Counted from the first letter of the stretch, positions 41,418 through 49,624 are shown. The stretch: DNA of 64,000 bases from Lachnoclostridium sp. An76 (GCF_002161355.1 NZ_NFHL01000005.1:124001-188000); one strand, 5' to 3'. The notes: generated by a model from the sequence alone, not told the origin. Numbers and translations are program-made.

Positions 41418-42926
41418 TTGAAAAGAAAAATGATTGCATTCGCGCTTACCGCGCTAATGACGGTCTCAATGATTGGGGGATGTGGAAACAATGAAGATTC
41501 AGAATCCTCAGAGATGTCAGAAGCAATAGCGGACATGACTACGGAACAATCCATGACTGTGATTCAGAACAAAGCGGCACCGTTGTCTGACTTCCTTTCA
41601 GAGGTAGAGCCGGACACCGGGTATTCCGTAAAGACCGTGACCCTTGACTACGATAAAACATCGGTCGCGATCGACACGGACGGGGAACTGCCGGAACCGG
41701 GAAAAGGTGACACGTTCACCGTAGCAAAGACAGAGGGCGCGACAACACTCATGAGCGGGAAGAACGTGCCGAATGTCTCCCTCACATTCTCGGAAGTGAC
41801 GGACAAAGCCAAAGACCTGGCGATCACCTTTGACTTGGAAAACAGCAAGGGCACGAAAGGCACCGCCGAGGCGGTTGTCCCGGTGACGGTCGTGCCGGAA
41901 GCCGTGTCTGAGGTGGCTGACCTGACAAAGAACCTGAAACTGTCTCAGGACTTGAAAGAGTATGATTTCGACGTCTATGCGTCCAATATCCAGCAGGAAG
42001 CCGGAGAGGACAGCAACATCAAGTCCGTCACCGTCAAAGAGGACAACGTGGACTTCGGAAAACCGGGGCATTATGAGGTGACCTATGAAGTGACCTTCAA
42101 AGAGCCTGTCAAAGTGGAGACGCCGGACACTTCCGATGACAAAACGGATGCACCGGATAGCGGGACAGAGGGTTCCGATGGCAAAACGGATGGTTCCGAT
42201 AACAAAGACAGCGGTTCCGATAACGGGACAGGCACTTCTGATGACAAAATGGACGGTTCCGATGACAAAGGCAGCGGTTCTGACGTAGGTTCCGTGGATA
42301 TCCCCACAGATGTGGAAGTCGTGGACAAAGACGAGGAGAAAGACCTCGGGGATGACGTGATCAAAGACAACGTGAAGCCGGGAGAGAAACCGGCGGACGA
42401 TGAGAAAGAGACCGATGACGGGAAGACCGAAGAAGACAAAGGGACGGATGACGGGAAGACGGAAGAGACCGGTTCTTCTTCCGGTGGTTCCGCTTCTGGC
42501 GGCTCTGGTTCCTCTTCCGGCGGCTCATCCGGTGGAAGCTCTGGTTCATCTGGAGGTTCATCCGGTGGTTCTGGTTCTTCCGGCGGCTCTGACGGTTCAT
42601 CTGGTGGATCTGGAGGTTCTTCTGGCGGCGGGGGATCGACTACACCGCCCCATGTTTGTAGCTGGACACCACATACTGCAACACGCTGGCATGAGAACTG
42701 GGTGACAGTATATGACCATACAGCAGATGTGGTTTGTGAGTGCGGTGCTGTGTTTGGAGACGGTGTAGGTTTTAAAGAGCACGCTTACCAGCATGCAATT
42801 GCAGGAGATGGGATAGATGGCTCACAGACAAAACCTTGTACCCATACTCATTCAGAAGACCAGGGCTGGAATGAGACCTATACAGATTATTACTATTGTT
42901 CCTGCGGCGCTACAAAGCCTGCATAG
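41418..42926 (+). CDS. Exported lipoprotein with Asp/Ser/Gly-rich stalk and Cys/His-rich tip
   Basis: The 502-residue protein has a lipoprotein signal MKRKMIAFALTALMTVSMIGGC, with the lipidated Cys at 22. Two beta-rich repeats follow (about 50-215; VKTVTLDYDKTSVAID and IKSVTVKEDNVDFGKPGHYEVTYEV, bacterial Ig-like in appearance). Then come an acidic repeat stalk with SDDKTDG/SDNKDSG units and a Gly/Ser linker (about 350-410). The C-terminal domain has CSWTPHTATRWHENW, VVCECGAVFGDG, CTHTHSEDQGW and YYCSCG, a likely metal- or disulfide-stabilised tip. It should project from the cell surface. It leads the cargo operon under a palindrome-controlled promoter. Adhesion, phage exclusion or target recognition are possible roles, none of them shown. 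Confidence 0.8.
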   Translation: MKRKMIAFALTALMTVSMIGGCGNNEDSESSEMSEAIADMTTEQSMTVIQNKAAPLSDFLSEVEPDTGYSVKTVTLDYDKTSVAIDTDGELPEPGKGDTFTVAKTEGATTLMSGKNVPNVSLTFSEVTDKAKDLAITFDLENSKGTKGTAEAVVPVTVVPEAVSEVADLTKNLKLSQDLKEYDFDVYASNIQQEAGEDSNIKSVTVKEDNVDFGKPGHYEVTYEVTFKEPVKVETPDTSDDKTDAPDSGTEGSDGKTDGSDNKDSGSDNGTGTSDDKMDGSDDKGSGSDVGSVDIPTDVEVVDKDEEKDLGDDVIKDNVKPGEKPADDEKETDDGKTEEDKGTDDGKTEETGSSSGGSASGGSGSSSGGSSGGSSGSSGGSSGGSGSSGGSDGSSGGSGGSSGGGGSTTPPHVCSWTPHTATRWHENWVTVYDHTADVVCECGAVFGDGVGFKEHAYQHAIAGDGIDGSQTKPCTHTHSEDQGWNETYTDYYYCSCGATKPA

Positions 42927-42976
42927 GACAAGCTTCAGGAGGACGGGGGTTTCCCTGTCCTCCATAAGGAGGAAAT

Positions 42977-43201
42977 ATGGGACAGAAAGCATTATCCTTT
43001 TCCATCGAGGGAGGGTTTGTCACCAACTTAGCCCGGGAGTGGCTGTTTGACGGGAAATTCCAGAAAGCCGTTGACCTGCTTGATTCCTGTACCCAGTCAG
43101 ACGACCTGACGGAGGCGGAACAGGCACAACTGGTTTGGAAGATTCTGGACGGAACCTGTGACATCGTGGGGATATATCCGGGAGAGGATTATAAAAGATA
43201 A
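42977..43201 (+). CDS. Small hypothetical protein in the cargo operon
   Basis: The 74-residue protein begins MGQKALSFSIEGGFVTNLAR and contains AREWLFDGKFQKAVDLLDSC, helices reminiscent of a single TPR-like hairpin. It ends DIVGIYPGEDYKR. AAGGAGG lies just upstream of the ATG, 50 bp after the lipoprotein stop, so it is co-transcribed. It has no signal or membrane segment and is presumably cytoplasmic. I do not recognise the family. Similar short proteins with an FSIEGGFVT start occur in Clostridial mobile elements, but I cannot name a function. Confidence 0.65.
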   Translation: MGQKALSFSIEGGFVTNLAREWLFDGKFQKAVDLLDSCTQSDDLTEAEQAQLVWKILDGTCDIVGIYPGEDYKR

Positions 43202-43301
43202 GAACCTATATCTCGGAATTTTAAAAGGAGATGATAGCGGCAATTAACACTTTAAATTTTACCCTAAGATAAAAATATTTAAAACACATAGGAGATAGGA
43301 T

Positions 43302-43937
43302 ATGAATAAGCAAGAAATTTTAAACTATTTAGCAGAAAAGAAAAGAATAACCGCCCCCGTTGCAATAGCAGAAGATAACGCTAATAAAGCTGAACGTAAT
43401 TATGAAAAAGCTACAAAAAAATGGAAGGCAGGAATCATTGTATTGGGAGTTTGTTTTGCATTTTGGTTTGTTTGTGGGTTACTCATTGTACATGATACAA
43501 ATTTATTTTATCTCGACCGCAATGGCTCACCACAAATTGGAGGGCTTGGTGGTTCACTCCTCTTCGGCGCACTCCTCGCTATTGTACTCTACATGAAACA
43601 GAACCGCTATGTAAAACCCGCAGACCATAAACTCGCAGAAGCACTTAGCGCATTGGAACAGGCAAAAAGCAATCCTGCCTATCAAAACGGAGCGAAAGAT
43701 TTTCCGGCAAAGTTTTATAATTATTATGACATTTACCATCTTTGGAATTTTATCAATGAGGGACGCGCTGACAGCCTGAAAGAAGCATACAACTTATTAG
43801 AAACACATCAATTCCAACAGGATCAAATGGCGATTCAGGAAGAAATCAGACGTTTACAGCAGGATACCGCAACAGCATCAACAGTAACTGCGGCGGCATC
43901 AGTTGTAAATGCGGTAAACTCATTCAGGAAGAAATGA
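43302..43937 (+). CDS. Hypothetical protein with two membrane helices and coiled coils
   Basis: The 211-residue protein has an N-terminal helical segment (KRITAPVAIAEDNANKAERNYEKATKKW) and two helices (AGIIVLGVCFAFWFVCGLLIV and GGSLLFGALLAIVLYM) split by a short external loop. A cytoplasmic helical part contains ALSALEQAKSNPAY and a C-terminal coiled coil (FQQDQMAIQEEIRRLQQDTATA). Both ends should be inside the cell. The third gene of the cargo operon, it starts 100 bp after the previous stop. No family is recognised. A scaffold or sensor linked to the surface lipoprotein is conceivable but unsupported. Confidence 0.65.
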   Translation: MNKQEILNYLAEKKRITAPVAIAEDNANKAERNYEKATKKWKAGIIVLGVCFAFWFVCGLLIVHDTNLFYLDRNGSPQIGGLGGSLLFGALLAIVLYMKQNRYVKPADHKLAEALSALEQAKSNPAYQNGAKDFPAKFYNYYDIYHLWNFINEGRADSLKEAYNLLETHQFQQDQMAIQEEIRRLQQDTATASTVTAAASVVNAVNSFRKK

Positions 43938-44134
43938 GACCTCGCCAGGACACTTTCAGGATAAACCCTACATCTACGGCAACATTAGAAGAGACTTTGC
44001 TACATGAACATATGGAAAACGGGATTCAAAGAATTCTTGCCAAATTAGATGTGGTTATGGTCGAAAATTTTTCAAATTTTTCAAATATAAAGAGGCGGGG
44101 CACCCCACCTCTTTTTACTTCTAAAAATTCTTAA
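43934..44134 (+). CDS. Possible small ORF overlapping the preceding gene
   Basis: The 66-codon frame overlaps the previous stop by 4 bp (ATGA) and could be coupled to it. Its central part (LEETLLHEHMENGIQRILAKLD) looks helical. The last 15 codons run through a terminator hairpin, so either the end is non-functional or the frame is spurious. Coding status is uncertain. Confidence 0.3.
   Translation: MRPRQDTFRINPTSTATLEETLLHEHMENGIQRILAKLDVVMVENFSNFSNIKRRGTPPLFTSKNS
44090..44116 (+). terminator. Terminator of the cargo operon
   Basis: AAGAGGCGGGG and CCCCACCTCTT pair with a 2 nt loop and one mismatch and are followed by TTTTT, about 150 bp after the 211-residue gene. Confidence 0.75.
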
Positions 44135-44169
44135 ATTCTAATTTTTCAAAATTTTAAATTCATCCCCCC

Positions 44170-44215
44170 GAGTTTTGCATACGCAAAACTCTTTTTTCTT
44201 GGGGCTTTGCCCCAA
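44170..44215. terminator. Two tandem hairpins (terminators)
   Basis: GAGTTTTGC-ATAC-GCAAAACTC is followed by TTTTTT. Immediately after it comes TTGGGGC-TTT-GCCCCAA. Together with the hairpin at 44090 they insulate the cargo operon from the core operon. Confidence 0.7.
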
Positions 44216-44383
44216 ACCCCTCAAAATTTATGAAAAGATAAATCATATCTTCTTTTCATTTTCATCTCTCTATATGTAAAGTTGCATAAAAAATTTTTTT
44301 TGTCAAGAGGCTCTTGGAAAAATTTATAAAGATTTAATATATCCGCACAGTGATTGAGGTACATGTACAGCGGTATTTTTTGC

Positions 44384-44477
44384 ATCTCCACAGTTGCAAA
44401 TGTGGAGATTTTATATATATCCAAAAATAAAAAGAAAGGTCAAGATATGATGCGCATCATATGAGGGAACTCATATG
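44384..44477 (+). promoter_or_regulatory. Cluster of palindromes upstream of the second HTH gene
   Basis: Three structures lie in the 340 bp gap 44135-44474. The first is ATCTCCACA-8 nt-TGTGGAGAT (44384-44409). The second is a perfect 18 bp palindrome ATATGATGCGCATCATAT (44445-44462). The third is CATATGAG-4 nt-CTCATATG (44458-44477), whose right arm contains the start codon and whose loop holds the GAGGGA ribosome site. The last two overlap and are mutually exclusive. Autoregulation by the HTH product, or an RNA switch over its start, is likely. The rest of the gap is AT-rich with no gene. Confidence 0.6.
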
Positions 44478-44900
44478 AAAAACGAAAAAATCAGTAGAAC
44501 AGAATTACAGAAACGAATCCGAGAACATCTCTACGCTCGGCGAAAAGAATTAAAACTCAAACAAAGAGAAATTGCTCAAATGCTTGGTAAATCAGAAAAA
44601 ACTTATCAACGATGGGAGTCAACTGGAAAGGGACTGACTGATATTTTAGAGGTACTGGAAGTATTTCGAAAATTAAAATTTTCGACGTTCGAAATGGTCG
44701 ATGTGTTAGGACTCCCGCCGATTGAACTGGATGAAATCAAAGAAAGGTATCAAGATGAGGCTATCCTGACAAGTATAAGAGAAAGCAGTATCTATATCTA
44801 TCTGCGTGACAACTGTTCCGGTGTGAATGATGTCCTGCTGGAAAAGTTGCTTGATGTTATTACTGATGAGCGGTTAAAACGGCGCCGGAATAAGAAGTGA
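44475..44900 (+). CDS. XRE-family HTH regulator of the element core
   Basis: The 141-residue protein has a Cro/CI helix-turn-helix in RIREHLYARRKELKLKQREIAQMLGKSEKTYQRWESTG (about 12-52). A helical C-terminal domain follows (VLEVFRKLKFSTFEMVDVLG and VLLEKLLDVITDERLKRRRNKK). It starts inside a palindromic cluster, suggesting that it controls its own translation or transcription. It is placed first in front of the replication and ATPase genes, where rolling-circle elements usually keep their copy-number or excision switch. The exact target is unknown. Confidence 0.8.
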   Translation: MKNEKISRTELQKRIREHLYARRKELKLKQREIAQMLGKSEKTYQRWESTGKGLTDILEVLEVFRKLKFSTFEMVDVLGLPPIELDEIKERYQDEAILTSIRESSIYIYLRDNCSGVNDVLLEKLLDVITDERLKRRRNKK

Positions 44901-45033
44901 AAGTCTCCCATTGGTTGAGGTATAAAATAGAAAATCCCTCCAATTTAGCGGATTTTTTAAGACTTATAATTGTTATGATAACAGCGTACCGGGTAGAGCT
45001 CACACGGACGGAAACAAAAAACGCATGATTGGA

Positions 45034-45053
45034 CGCGGGCTTATCAGCCCGCG
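45034..45053 (+). promoter_or_regulatory. Hairpin just upstream of the 45070 gene
   Basis: CGCGGGCT-TATC-AGCCCGCG is a perfect stem ending 3 bp before the AAAGGAG ribosome site. With no T-run after it, it more likely stabilises or limits access to the message than terminates it. Confidence 0.5.
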
Positions 45054-45069
45054 GGAAAGGAGAAAACAT

Positions 45070-45489
45070 ATGAAAGCAGAGAAAAGCGACAATATCAAGA
45101 AGAATTATCAGGAGATAAGCGTTAAAGAACTGTTGGCGATGTCGGCAGTACAGGAGGCGATCAAAAAATATGTAGCAGTCCCGGAAAAGATATTGATCAA
45201 AGGGGCGCGAAGTCCATACCAAAATCCAGATACCAAACTCGTCACTCAGAAAATCGAGGGGCTGAGCGGCACGTCTATCATGGATGCAACGGCGGTTGGG
45301 TTTACATTGGTCGGCATGGAGTTGGATTCCAAAAATGCAATCAACAAAATGTACCGTATCGTGGAATATACAGTGGGCCTGGAAGCTAATATGAGCGGTG
45401 GAAAATTTGGCGGGTACTCCGCGACAGGACTCAAATTATTAGTGACTAAAATGGAGGAAGTGCGAAATGGAGAGAATGAAAACGCTTAA
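45070..45489 (+). CDS. Unknown element core protein (139 residues)
   Basis: It starts MKAEKSDNIKKNYQEISVKE, with AAAGGAG seven bases before the ATG at 45070. An earlier in-frame ATG lies inside the hairpin region. The protein has a helical start (VKELLAMSAVQEAIKKYVAVPEKI) and a beta-rich Gly-rich end (GTSIMDATAVGFTLVGMELD and SGGKFGGYSATGLKLLVTKMEE). No membrane helix is present. Its place in front of the ATPase corresponds to where ICEs of the ICEBs1/Tn916 type encode their HelP/DUF961 replication helper. No sequence match to that family is claimed. It overlaps the next gene by 23 bp. Confidence 0.65.
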   Translation: MKAEKSDNIKKNYQEISVKELLAMSAVQEAIKKYVAVPEKILIKGARSPYQNPDTKLVTQKIEGLSGTSIMDATAVGFTLVGMELDSKNAINKMYRIVEYTVGLEANMSGGKFGGYSATGLKLLVTKMEEVRNGENENA

Positions 45490-46009
45490 ACTCAGGACTG
45501 ACGGGGCGGCTGTCACAGCCGCTAAACAATTAGTATTATCCATAGCGTTATTATTTACAATTTTTCCCTTTGTGGTGCTTGTTTGGAGTGGCTCAACAGT
45601 TACTCCAGACATTCAAAAAATGTTAAGTAATATGTCTCTTGCGGGCGTCTGCGCATTGACGGTTTTTTCCTTGATGTTGGTTTTGTTATCGAGGTATTCT
45701 CCTGTTAAAAGACTGGCAATCCGTAAGAAATTGATGCTATTCACAAAATTATTTATCAAATCTGAAAATGATGGAACAATAGAACATTCTGTCACATGGA
45801 AATATGCAATCAAAGGGAAGAAAATTGTTATTGATCTATATCCCAATGGATTAATCAGAGATACAGCCCTTATCGGGAGGCAACTGTCGCAATATATTGG
45901 AGAAAACTTACTGGAATACGAGGAAACAGATGGCAAGTCGAGATATGTATACGGAGAATATCCCTCACGTTATGATGGGATAGAACTGCTGAGAGAGGGG
46001 GTATTGTAA
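45467..46009 (+). CDS. Two-helix membrane protein preceding the FtsK-like ATPase
   Basis: The 180-residue protein has helices QLVLSIALLFTIFPFVVLVW (about 21-41) and MSLAGVCALTVFSLMLVLLS (about 56-75), followed by a soluble domain of about 105 residues (AIKGKKIVIDLYPNGLIRDTAL and KSRYVYGEYPSRYDGIELL). It overlaps the gene before it and shares TAATG with the ATPase gene after it, so the three are translated together. The arrangement suggests a membrane anchor for the ATPase, which itself has none. FtsK/TraB-type translocases normally carry such helices in the same chain. I do not recognise the family. Confidence 0.7.
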   Translation: MERMKTLKLRTDGAAVTAAKQLVLSIALLFTIFPFVVLVWSGSTVTPDIQKMLSNMSLAGVCALTVFSLMLVLLSRYSPVKRLAIRKKLMLFTKLFIKSENDGTIEHSVTWKYAIKGKKIVIDLYPNGLIRDTALIGRQLSQYIGENLLEYEETDGKSRYVYGEYPSRYDGIELLREGVL

Positions 46010-46803
46010 TGGCAGGAAAATATATACCGGGGTTGAATTATGCTCCGATTCCGATATACGGCGAAATATCATGGCACATTACAAACGAGGGGATACACAT
46101 GTTGAACACTGCTCCCAGCGGGTCGGGGAAAACAATGTATCTGAATTATCTTATGGGGATGCTTTTGAAAAATCAGCACAGAGTATATGTGGTAGATGCA
46201 AAAAACTCATCATTTGGCATGCTTGCCAGACATATTGGTGTCCAAGTTGCGGCAAATACTGATGAAATCATTCAATTACTTACTGCGCTCGTCTGTGAGA
46301 TGGAAGAAAGATATTCTAAATATTTTTCTGTGGCTGGAGCTGATATAGATGCGAATTTTGCCACATTAGGACTGGAGGGACATTTTCTGATTTTTGACGA
46401 GGTGCTTTCTGCTCTCAGCGCTGCTGGGAAAAAAGAAAAAGCGGAAATTGAAAGACTGCTGGAGCAATTAGCGTTAAAGGGCAGAGCCGCCGGTTTTGGA
46501 TTGGTTTTGTCCGCACAAAAACTGAATGCAACTGATTTGCCGAAAGCTATCACCGAACAATGCCAGACGCGCATTATCTTAGGCAAGGTTGTATCTGACG
46601 AGACGTTCCATCAATCCACGGGGTTGTACAAAAAGGACTTGGCGCATGCGTATCGCGGCGGAGTTGGAAAAGGTTATGCGGTTACACCGCAATCAGGAAT
46701 ATCCTATATTGAGACACCGCTAATGCCGCATAACTCCAGAGACTATATTTCGTTGCTCAAAGAATTGAGGGACAGGGGGACACCGTATGGAGAAGGTCGC
46801 TAA
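46009..46803 (+). CDS. Small FtsK/HerA-like DNA-translocating ATPase
   Basis: The 264-residue ATPase has Walker A NTAPSGSGKT (35-42), VYVVDAKNSSFGMLARHIGV (FtsK-like strand 2), Walker B HFLIFDEVLS (126-133) and a conserved AAGFGLVLSAQKLNATDLPKAI sensor region. This is the FtsK/SpoIIIE/TcpA motor core only. The usual N-terminal membrane helices and the gamma DNA-recognition domain are absent, and the gene upstream may supply the membrane part. In AICEs a single FtsK-like protein moves double-stranded DNA between cells. In ICEs the relative (TcpA/ConQ) couples DNA to a secretion channel. Which applies here is open. It overlaps the next ORF by 17 bp. Confidence 0.83.
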   Translation: MAGKYIPGLNYAPIPIYGEISWHITNEGIHMLNTAPSGSGKTMYLNYLMGMLLKNQHRVYVVDAKNSSFGMLARHIGVQVAANTDEIIQLLTALVCEMEERYSKYFSVAGADIDANFATLGLEGHFLIFDEVLSALSAAGKKEKAEIERLLEQLALKGRAAGFGLVLSAQKLNATDLPKAITEQCQTRIILGKVVSDETFHQSTGLYKKDLAHAYRGGVGKGYAVTPQSGISYIETPLMPHNSRDYISLLKELRDRGTPYGEGR

Positions 46804-46987
46804 AATATTATATGCCATTGATTTGGACAGTGGGGAGACACGTATTGTAAGCACGGACAAGCGTCAGATGGCGCGGTGGTATGCCTTAGATTATCTTAAG
46901 GATAAGCCTCAGTTAACAGACAAAGGCTACATGGCAGTTGTGTCTGAGGGCTATTATTTCACTCCGACTTTCCGTAAACGGAAATGA
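46787..46987 (+). CDS. Small basic protein after the ATPase
   Basis: The 66-residue product MEKVAKILYAIDLDSGETRI... contains KRQMARWYALDYLKDKPQLTDKGYMAVVSEGYYF and ends TPTFRKRK. Its ATG overlaps the ATPase gene by 17 bp, and GGAGAAGG-like purines precede it, so coupled translation is plausible. It is small, mixed helix/strand and basic at the C-terminus. It might bind DNA. No family recognised. Confidence 0.6.
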   Translation: MEKVAKILYAIDLDSGETRIVSTDKRQMARWYALDYLKDKPQLTDKGYMAVVSEGYYFTPTFRKRK

Positions 46988-47258
46988 TAAATAACTCCTT
47001 GTGTCAGATGTAAGTGTGGTATGTGGGAATCGCATACTGTATATCTGGTCATTGTGTATAGTGGAGCACGCGCTTGGGGTGGCTTGCCATCCCAAGCACA
47101 GCGCGCTCTGCGGATACGCAACGACTGGATGTATGAATATGTGATTTATGCGTACTGCACGGATGTAGGATAAAAGGCATAATATCACATTGCCTACTTG
47201 ACAAAAGGCAATGTTGTGACGTAAGGCATCAGAAAACAATATTAATGGAGTTGTATGT
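46988..47258 (+). promoter_or_regulatory. Origin-like non-coding region upstream of Rep
   Basis: This 271 bp gap directly before the HUH initiator has a stem CTTGGGGTGGC-TT-GCCATCCCAAG (47073-47096) flanked by GCGCG motifs. It also has a second stem ACATTGCCT/AGGCAATGT (47187-47195 and 47206-47214) with three nearby AAGGCA direct repeats (about 47174-47226). Such stems plus iterons are typical of a rolling-circle double-strand origin or oriT. The nick site itself cannot be named from sequence alone. Confidence 0.55.
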
Positions 47259-48128
47259 ATGAGAATTGAAGTAAATCCAGAAGATTATTTTCAGGAATAT
47301 AATCGTAAAACAGTTGACTTTGGCAATGGCAAGGTTGAAATAGTGGCTTACCATTCTCCACAGTTGAAATATCTCGGAAATAACCGCAGTTCAGCTTTGC
47401 CTGCTAAAAAGCCGGTACTGTCAGACCAGGCACAGGAAGAACGGACGCGTAAACAGATATATGCTATCAGACGGCGTATAAAGTGGTATGCACTGGCAAA
47501 TGATTTCCGTTGGTTTGTCACCTTAACATTTGACCCCGAAAAACTGGACAGCTTTAATTTTGATATCGCAAAAAAGGCACTTTTGAAATGGTGTCGTCTT
47601 ATGCGAGACAGATATAAGCGGTTTGATTATCTTATTATTCCGGAGCTACATAAGTCGGGGGCTGTCCATTTCCACGGATTGCTGGGGGATGTATCTGCAA
47701 ACTTTGTAGAGGCAACACATCCGCGGACAGGTAAGCCTTTGATTAGACATGACAGGCAGGTCTACAATCTGGCGGATTGGGAGTATGGATTCACGGATTG
47801 CGAACAGATAGAGAGTCCCGAAAAAGCGGCATCATATATCACAAAGTATGTGACCACCGCGCTGTTGACAAACAAAGAAATGTACAACAAAAAAAGATAT
47901 TTTAATTCGCAGGGATTACATAAACCGGAAGTGGTTTATGAGATGAAAAATAATGAGGAATTAAATGATTTCACGCCCAATTTTGGCGTGATTGCTACGG
48001 ATGGAAGCGGGAAAAACATTATAGATACAGGTATCTACAACTTGGAAAAACATGCGGAAACAGGTGAATTGACTCAAAGCAATACAGATTATCTTCTGAT
48101 CGCTAAAAAGCAGTTGCCGATTCAGTGA
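47259..48128 (+). CDS. HUH-endonuclease rolling-circle replication initiator
   Basis: The 289-residue protein has the three Rep motifs in order: motif 1 WFVTLTFDP (85-93), motif 2 GAVHFHGLLG with the metal-binding His-x-His (137 and 139), and motif 3 ASYITKYVTT with the nucleophilic Tyr (193 or 197). It nicks one strand at an origin and stays attached to the 5' end, starting rolling-circle replication or transfer. The fold family is that of ssDNA phage, plasmid and element Reps. The single-domain size, with no helicase, is like small plasmids and IMEs. It lies between the origin-like gap and the integrase. Confidence 0.87.
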   Translation: MRIEVNPEDYFQEYNRKTVDFGNGKVEIVAYHSPQLKYLGNNRSSALPAKKPVLSDQAQEERTRKQIYAIRRRIKWYALANDFRWFVTLTFDPEKLDSFNFDIAKKALLKWCRLMRDRYKRFDYLIIPELHKSGAVHFHGLLGDVSANFVEATHPRTGKPLIRHDRQVYNLADWEYGFTDCEQIESPEKAASYITKYVTTALLTNKEMYNKKRYFNSQGLHKPEVVYEMKNNEELNDFTPNFGVIATDGSGKNIIDTGIYNLEKHAETGELTQSNTDYLLIAKKQLPIQ

Positions 48129-48179
48129 CGACCGAAAGCGGCAGAGATAAATTTTAAGAGAAAGGAGGGTGCGGTTCAC

Positions 48180-49481
48180 ATGAAAAAACTTGATATATGC
48201 GAGATAAAAGTTCTGAATCGCACTCTCCGCGAGCAGATAAGATTGGTAAAATCATTGATTCTGGACCTGGAGAATGGTAAAATTGATTCGGCATATGTTC
48301 AGATAATGATTGAAATGAACAAAAATGAAATTTTAAAAATCCACAAAAGGAAGTTTAAATACTGGCAAGGCAAAAACGGTAACTGGAATACATATTTCCC
48401 GCAAGAAAATGTTGAGCCGCCATATGGGAGGTTGGTAAGCAGGGTAAGTCAGGAGAGATTGGATAAAGCAATCATTGACTATTACATTAAAGAGGACAAA
48501 ACGATTATTGTACCGACATTTCGCCAGATGTATGAGAAATGGAGAGAAACAAAGAATCTGGAACTTAGCGACAATTCGATTTTGCGATATGATTCTGATT
48601 ATAAGAGATTCTTTGCAAATTCTGATTTTGAGAATCTCCCGATAAATCAGATTAACGAAAATACCATAAAAAAATTTATGCTGGAAAGCATACGGAAGCA
48701 GAATCTGTGCCGTGAAGCCTGTAAAAAAATGTTCAGTTGCGTCAAGAATACCGTGAAATGTGCGCGCATTGAAAAAGTCATAACGGATAATCCTGTTGAA
48801 TTTCTTGAATTAAAGCAATTTACAAGGCACTGCGTGGAAAATGAAAAGCCTATTGAAGAGCAGGTTTTCAATGACAGTGAACTTCGAATGATTCAAAGGG
48901 GGTTGGATGAATTGTACGGCGATAAGCCTGAGTTTATCCCTCGTTACGGTGTCGAGATGTCTTTGCTGACGGGTATGAGAGTCGGCGAGATTGCCTCTCT
49001 AAAGTGGGAGGATATTCATGATGAATATATCTATATACATACATCTATCAAGCATAACCGTCTTAAAAACGAATTTCACGTTGGCGCGACAAAGACAAAG
49101 AAGTCCAGACAATTTCCCATGTGTGACGAAATAGAGGCTCTTCTGAAGCGGATTAAAAATGTTCAGGAGGAATATGGCTGTGTCAGTGAGTTTGTTTTCA
49201 CAGATGGGAGAGGCGGCTATATCAATGGTCAGCGAATCAGTGACTGTATGAAACGGTTGACAAACTATCTGGGAATACATGGTGGAGGAATTACCGCACT
49301 GAGAAAGACAATCAATTCCAATTTAAGACGGAACGGTGTTCCGGTAACGACTGCGGCGAGCATGCTCGGACACACAGAAGAGGTTAATAATAAGTATTAT
49401 ACTTATGATACTTCTAATCTCTCAGAAAAACAAAAAATTATCAAAGACAGAAATTCTAAAGTTACTGCATTGGTTGGGTGA
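48180..49481 (+). CDS. int: Tyrosine recombinase (integrase) of the tRNA-Pro element
   Basis: The 433-residue enzyme has an unusual N-terminal helical extension (1-85), a core-binding SAM-like domain (about 112-210; PTFRQMYEKWRETKNLELS) and a catalytic domain. Residues visible are Arg267 in LLTGMRVGEIASL, Lys near 307, Arg375 in ITALRKTINSN, His398 in LGHTEEV and Tyr near 407 in NKYYTYD. The His/Lys usually three residues before the second Arg is Thr372, a tolerated variation in this class. AAGGAGG ten bases before the ATG decides the start. The stop lies 67 bp from attR in tRNA-Pro. It should excise and integrate the element at the 37 bp repeats. Confidence 0.93.
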   Translation: MKKLDICEIKVLNRTLREQIRLVKSLILDLENGKIDSAYVQIMIEMNKNEILKIHKRKFKYWQGKNGNWNTYFPQENVEPPYGRLVSRVSQERLDKAIIDYYIKEDKTIIVPTFRQMYEKWRETKNLELSDNSILRYDSDYKRFFANSDFENLPINQINENTIKKFMLESIRKQNLCREACKKMFSCVKNTVKCARIEKVITDNPVEFLELKQFTRHCVENEKPIEEQVFNDSELRMIQRGLDELYGDKPEFIPRYGVEMSLLTGMRVGEIASLKWEDIHDEYIYIHTSIKHNRLKNEFHVGATKTKKSRQFPMCDEIEALLKRIKNVQEEYGCVSEFVFTDGRGGYINGQRISDCMKRLTNYLGIHGGGITALRKTINSNLRRNGVPVTTAASMLGHTEEVNNKYYTYDTSNLSEKQKIIKDRNSKVTALVG

Positions 49482-49548
49482 CCTTAAGTAAACTTAAGTA
49501 GATTTCCTATCTTTGATAATCCTCAAAAACCCCGTAAAATAAAGAAAA

Positions 49549-49624
<76 letters not shown>

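Larger units (their letters stand above)
40742..49548. mobile_element. 8.8 kb integrative element in tRNA-Pro with HUH Rep, FtsK-like ATPase and tyrosine integrase
   Basis: The element is bounded by 37 bp direct repeats of the tRNA-Pro 3' end. The integrase gene lies 67 bp from attR. CTTAAGTAAAACTTAAA near the left end (about 40789-40806) and CTTAAGTAAACTTAAGTAG near the right end (about 49484-49502) are likely integrase arm sites. A divergent HTH gene and its operator, a cargo operon (lipoprotein and two or three small proteins), two terminators and a second HTH gene come first. A core operon follows (two unknown proteins, FtsK-like ATPase, small protein, origin-like gap, HUH Rep, integrase). 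No coat, tail, relaxosome or type IV secretion genes are seen. It resembles a rolling-circle IME, a miniature AICE or a satellite. Confidence 0.9.

Noticed and set aside
42500-42640. CRISPR-like or tandem repeat array
   Set aside because: These are Gly/Ser codon repeats inside the lipoprotein gene. No regular spacer-repeat structure occurs anywhere in the window.
41418-43201. Filamentous-phage pIII-like adsorption protein and inovirus prophage
   Set aside because: A Gly/Ser linker, HUH Rep and ATPase are suggestive. However, there is no small coat protein, and the ATPase is FtsK-like without the Zot membrane helix. The surface protein is a lipoprotein.
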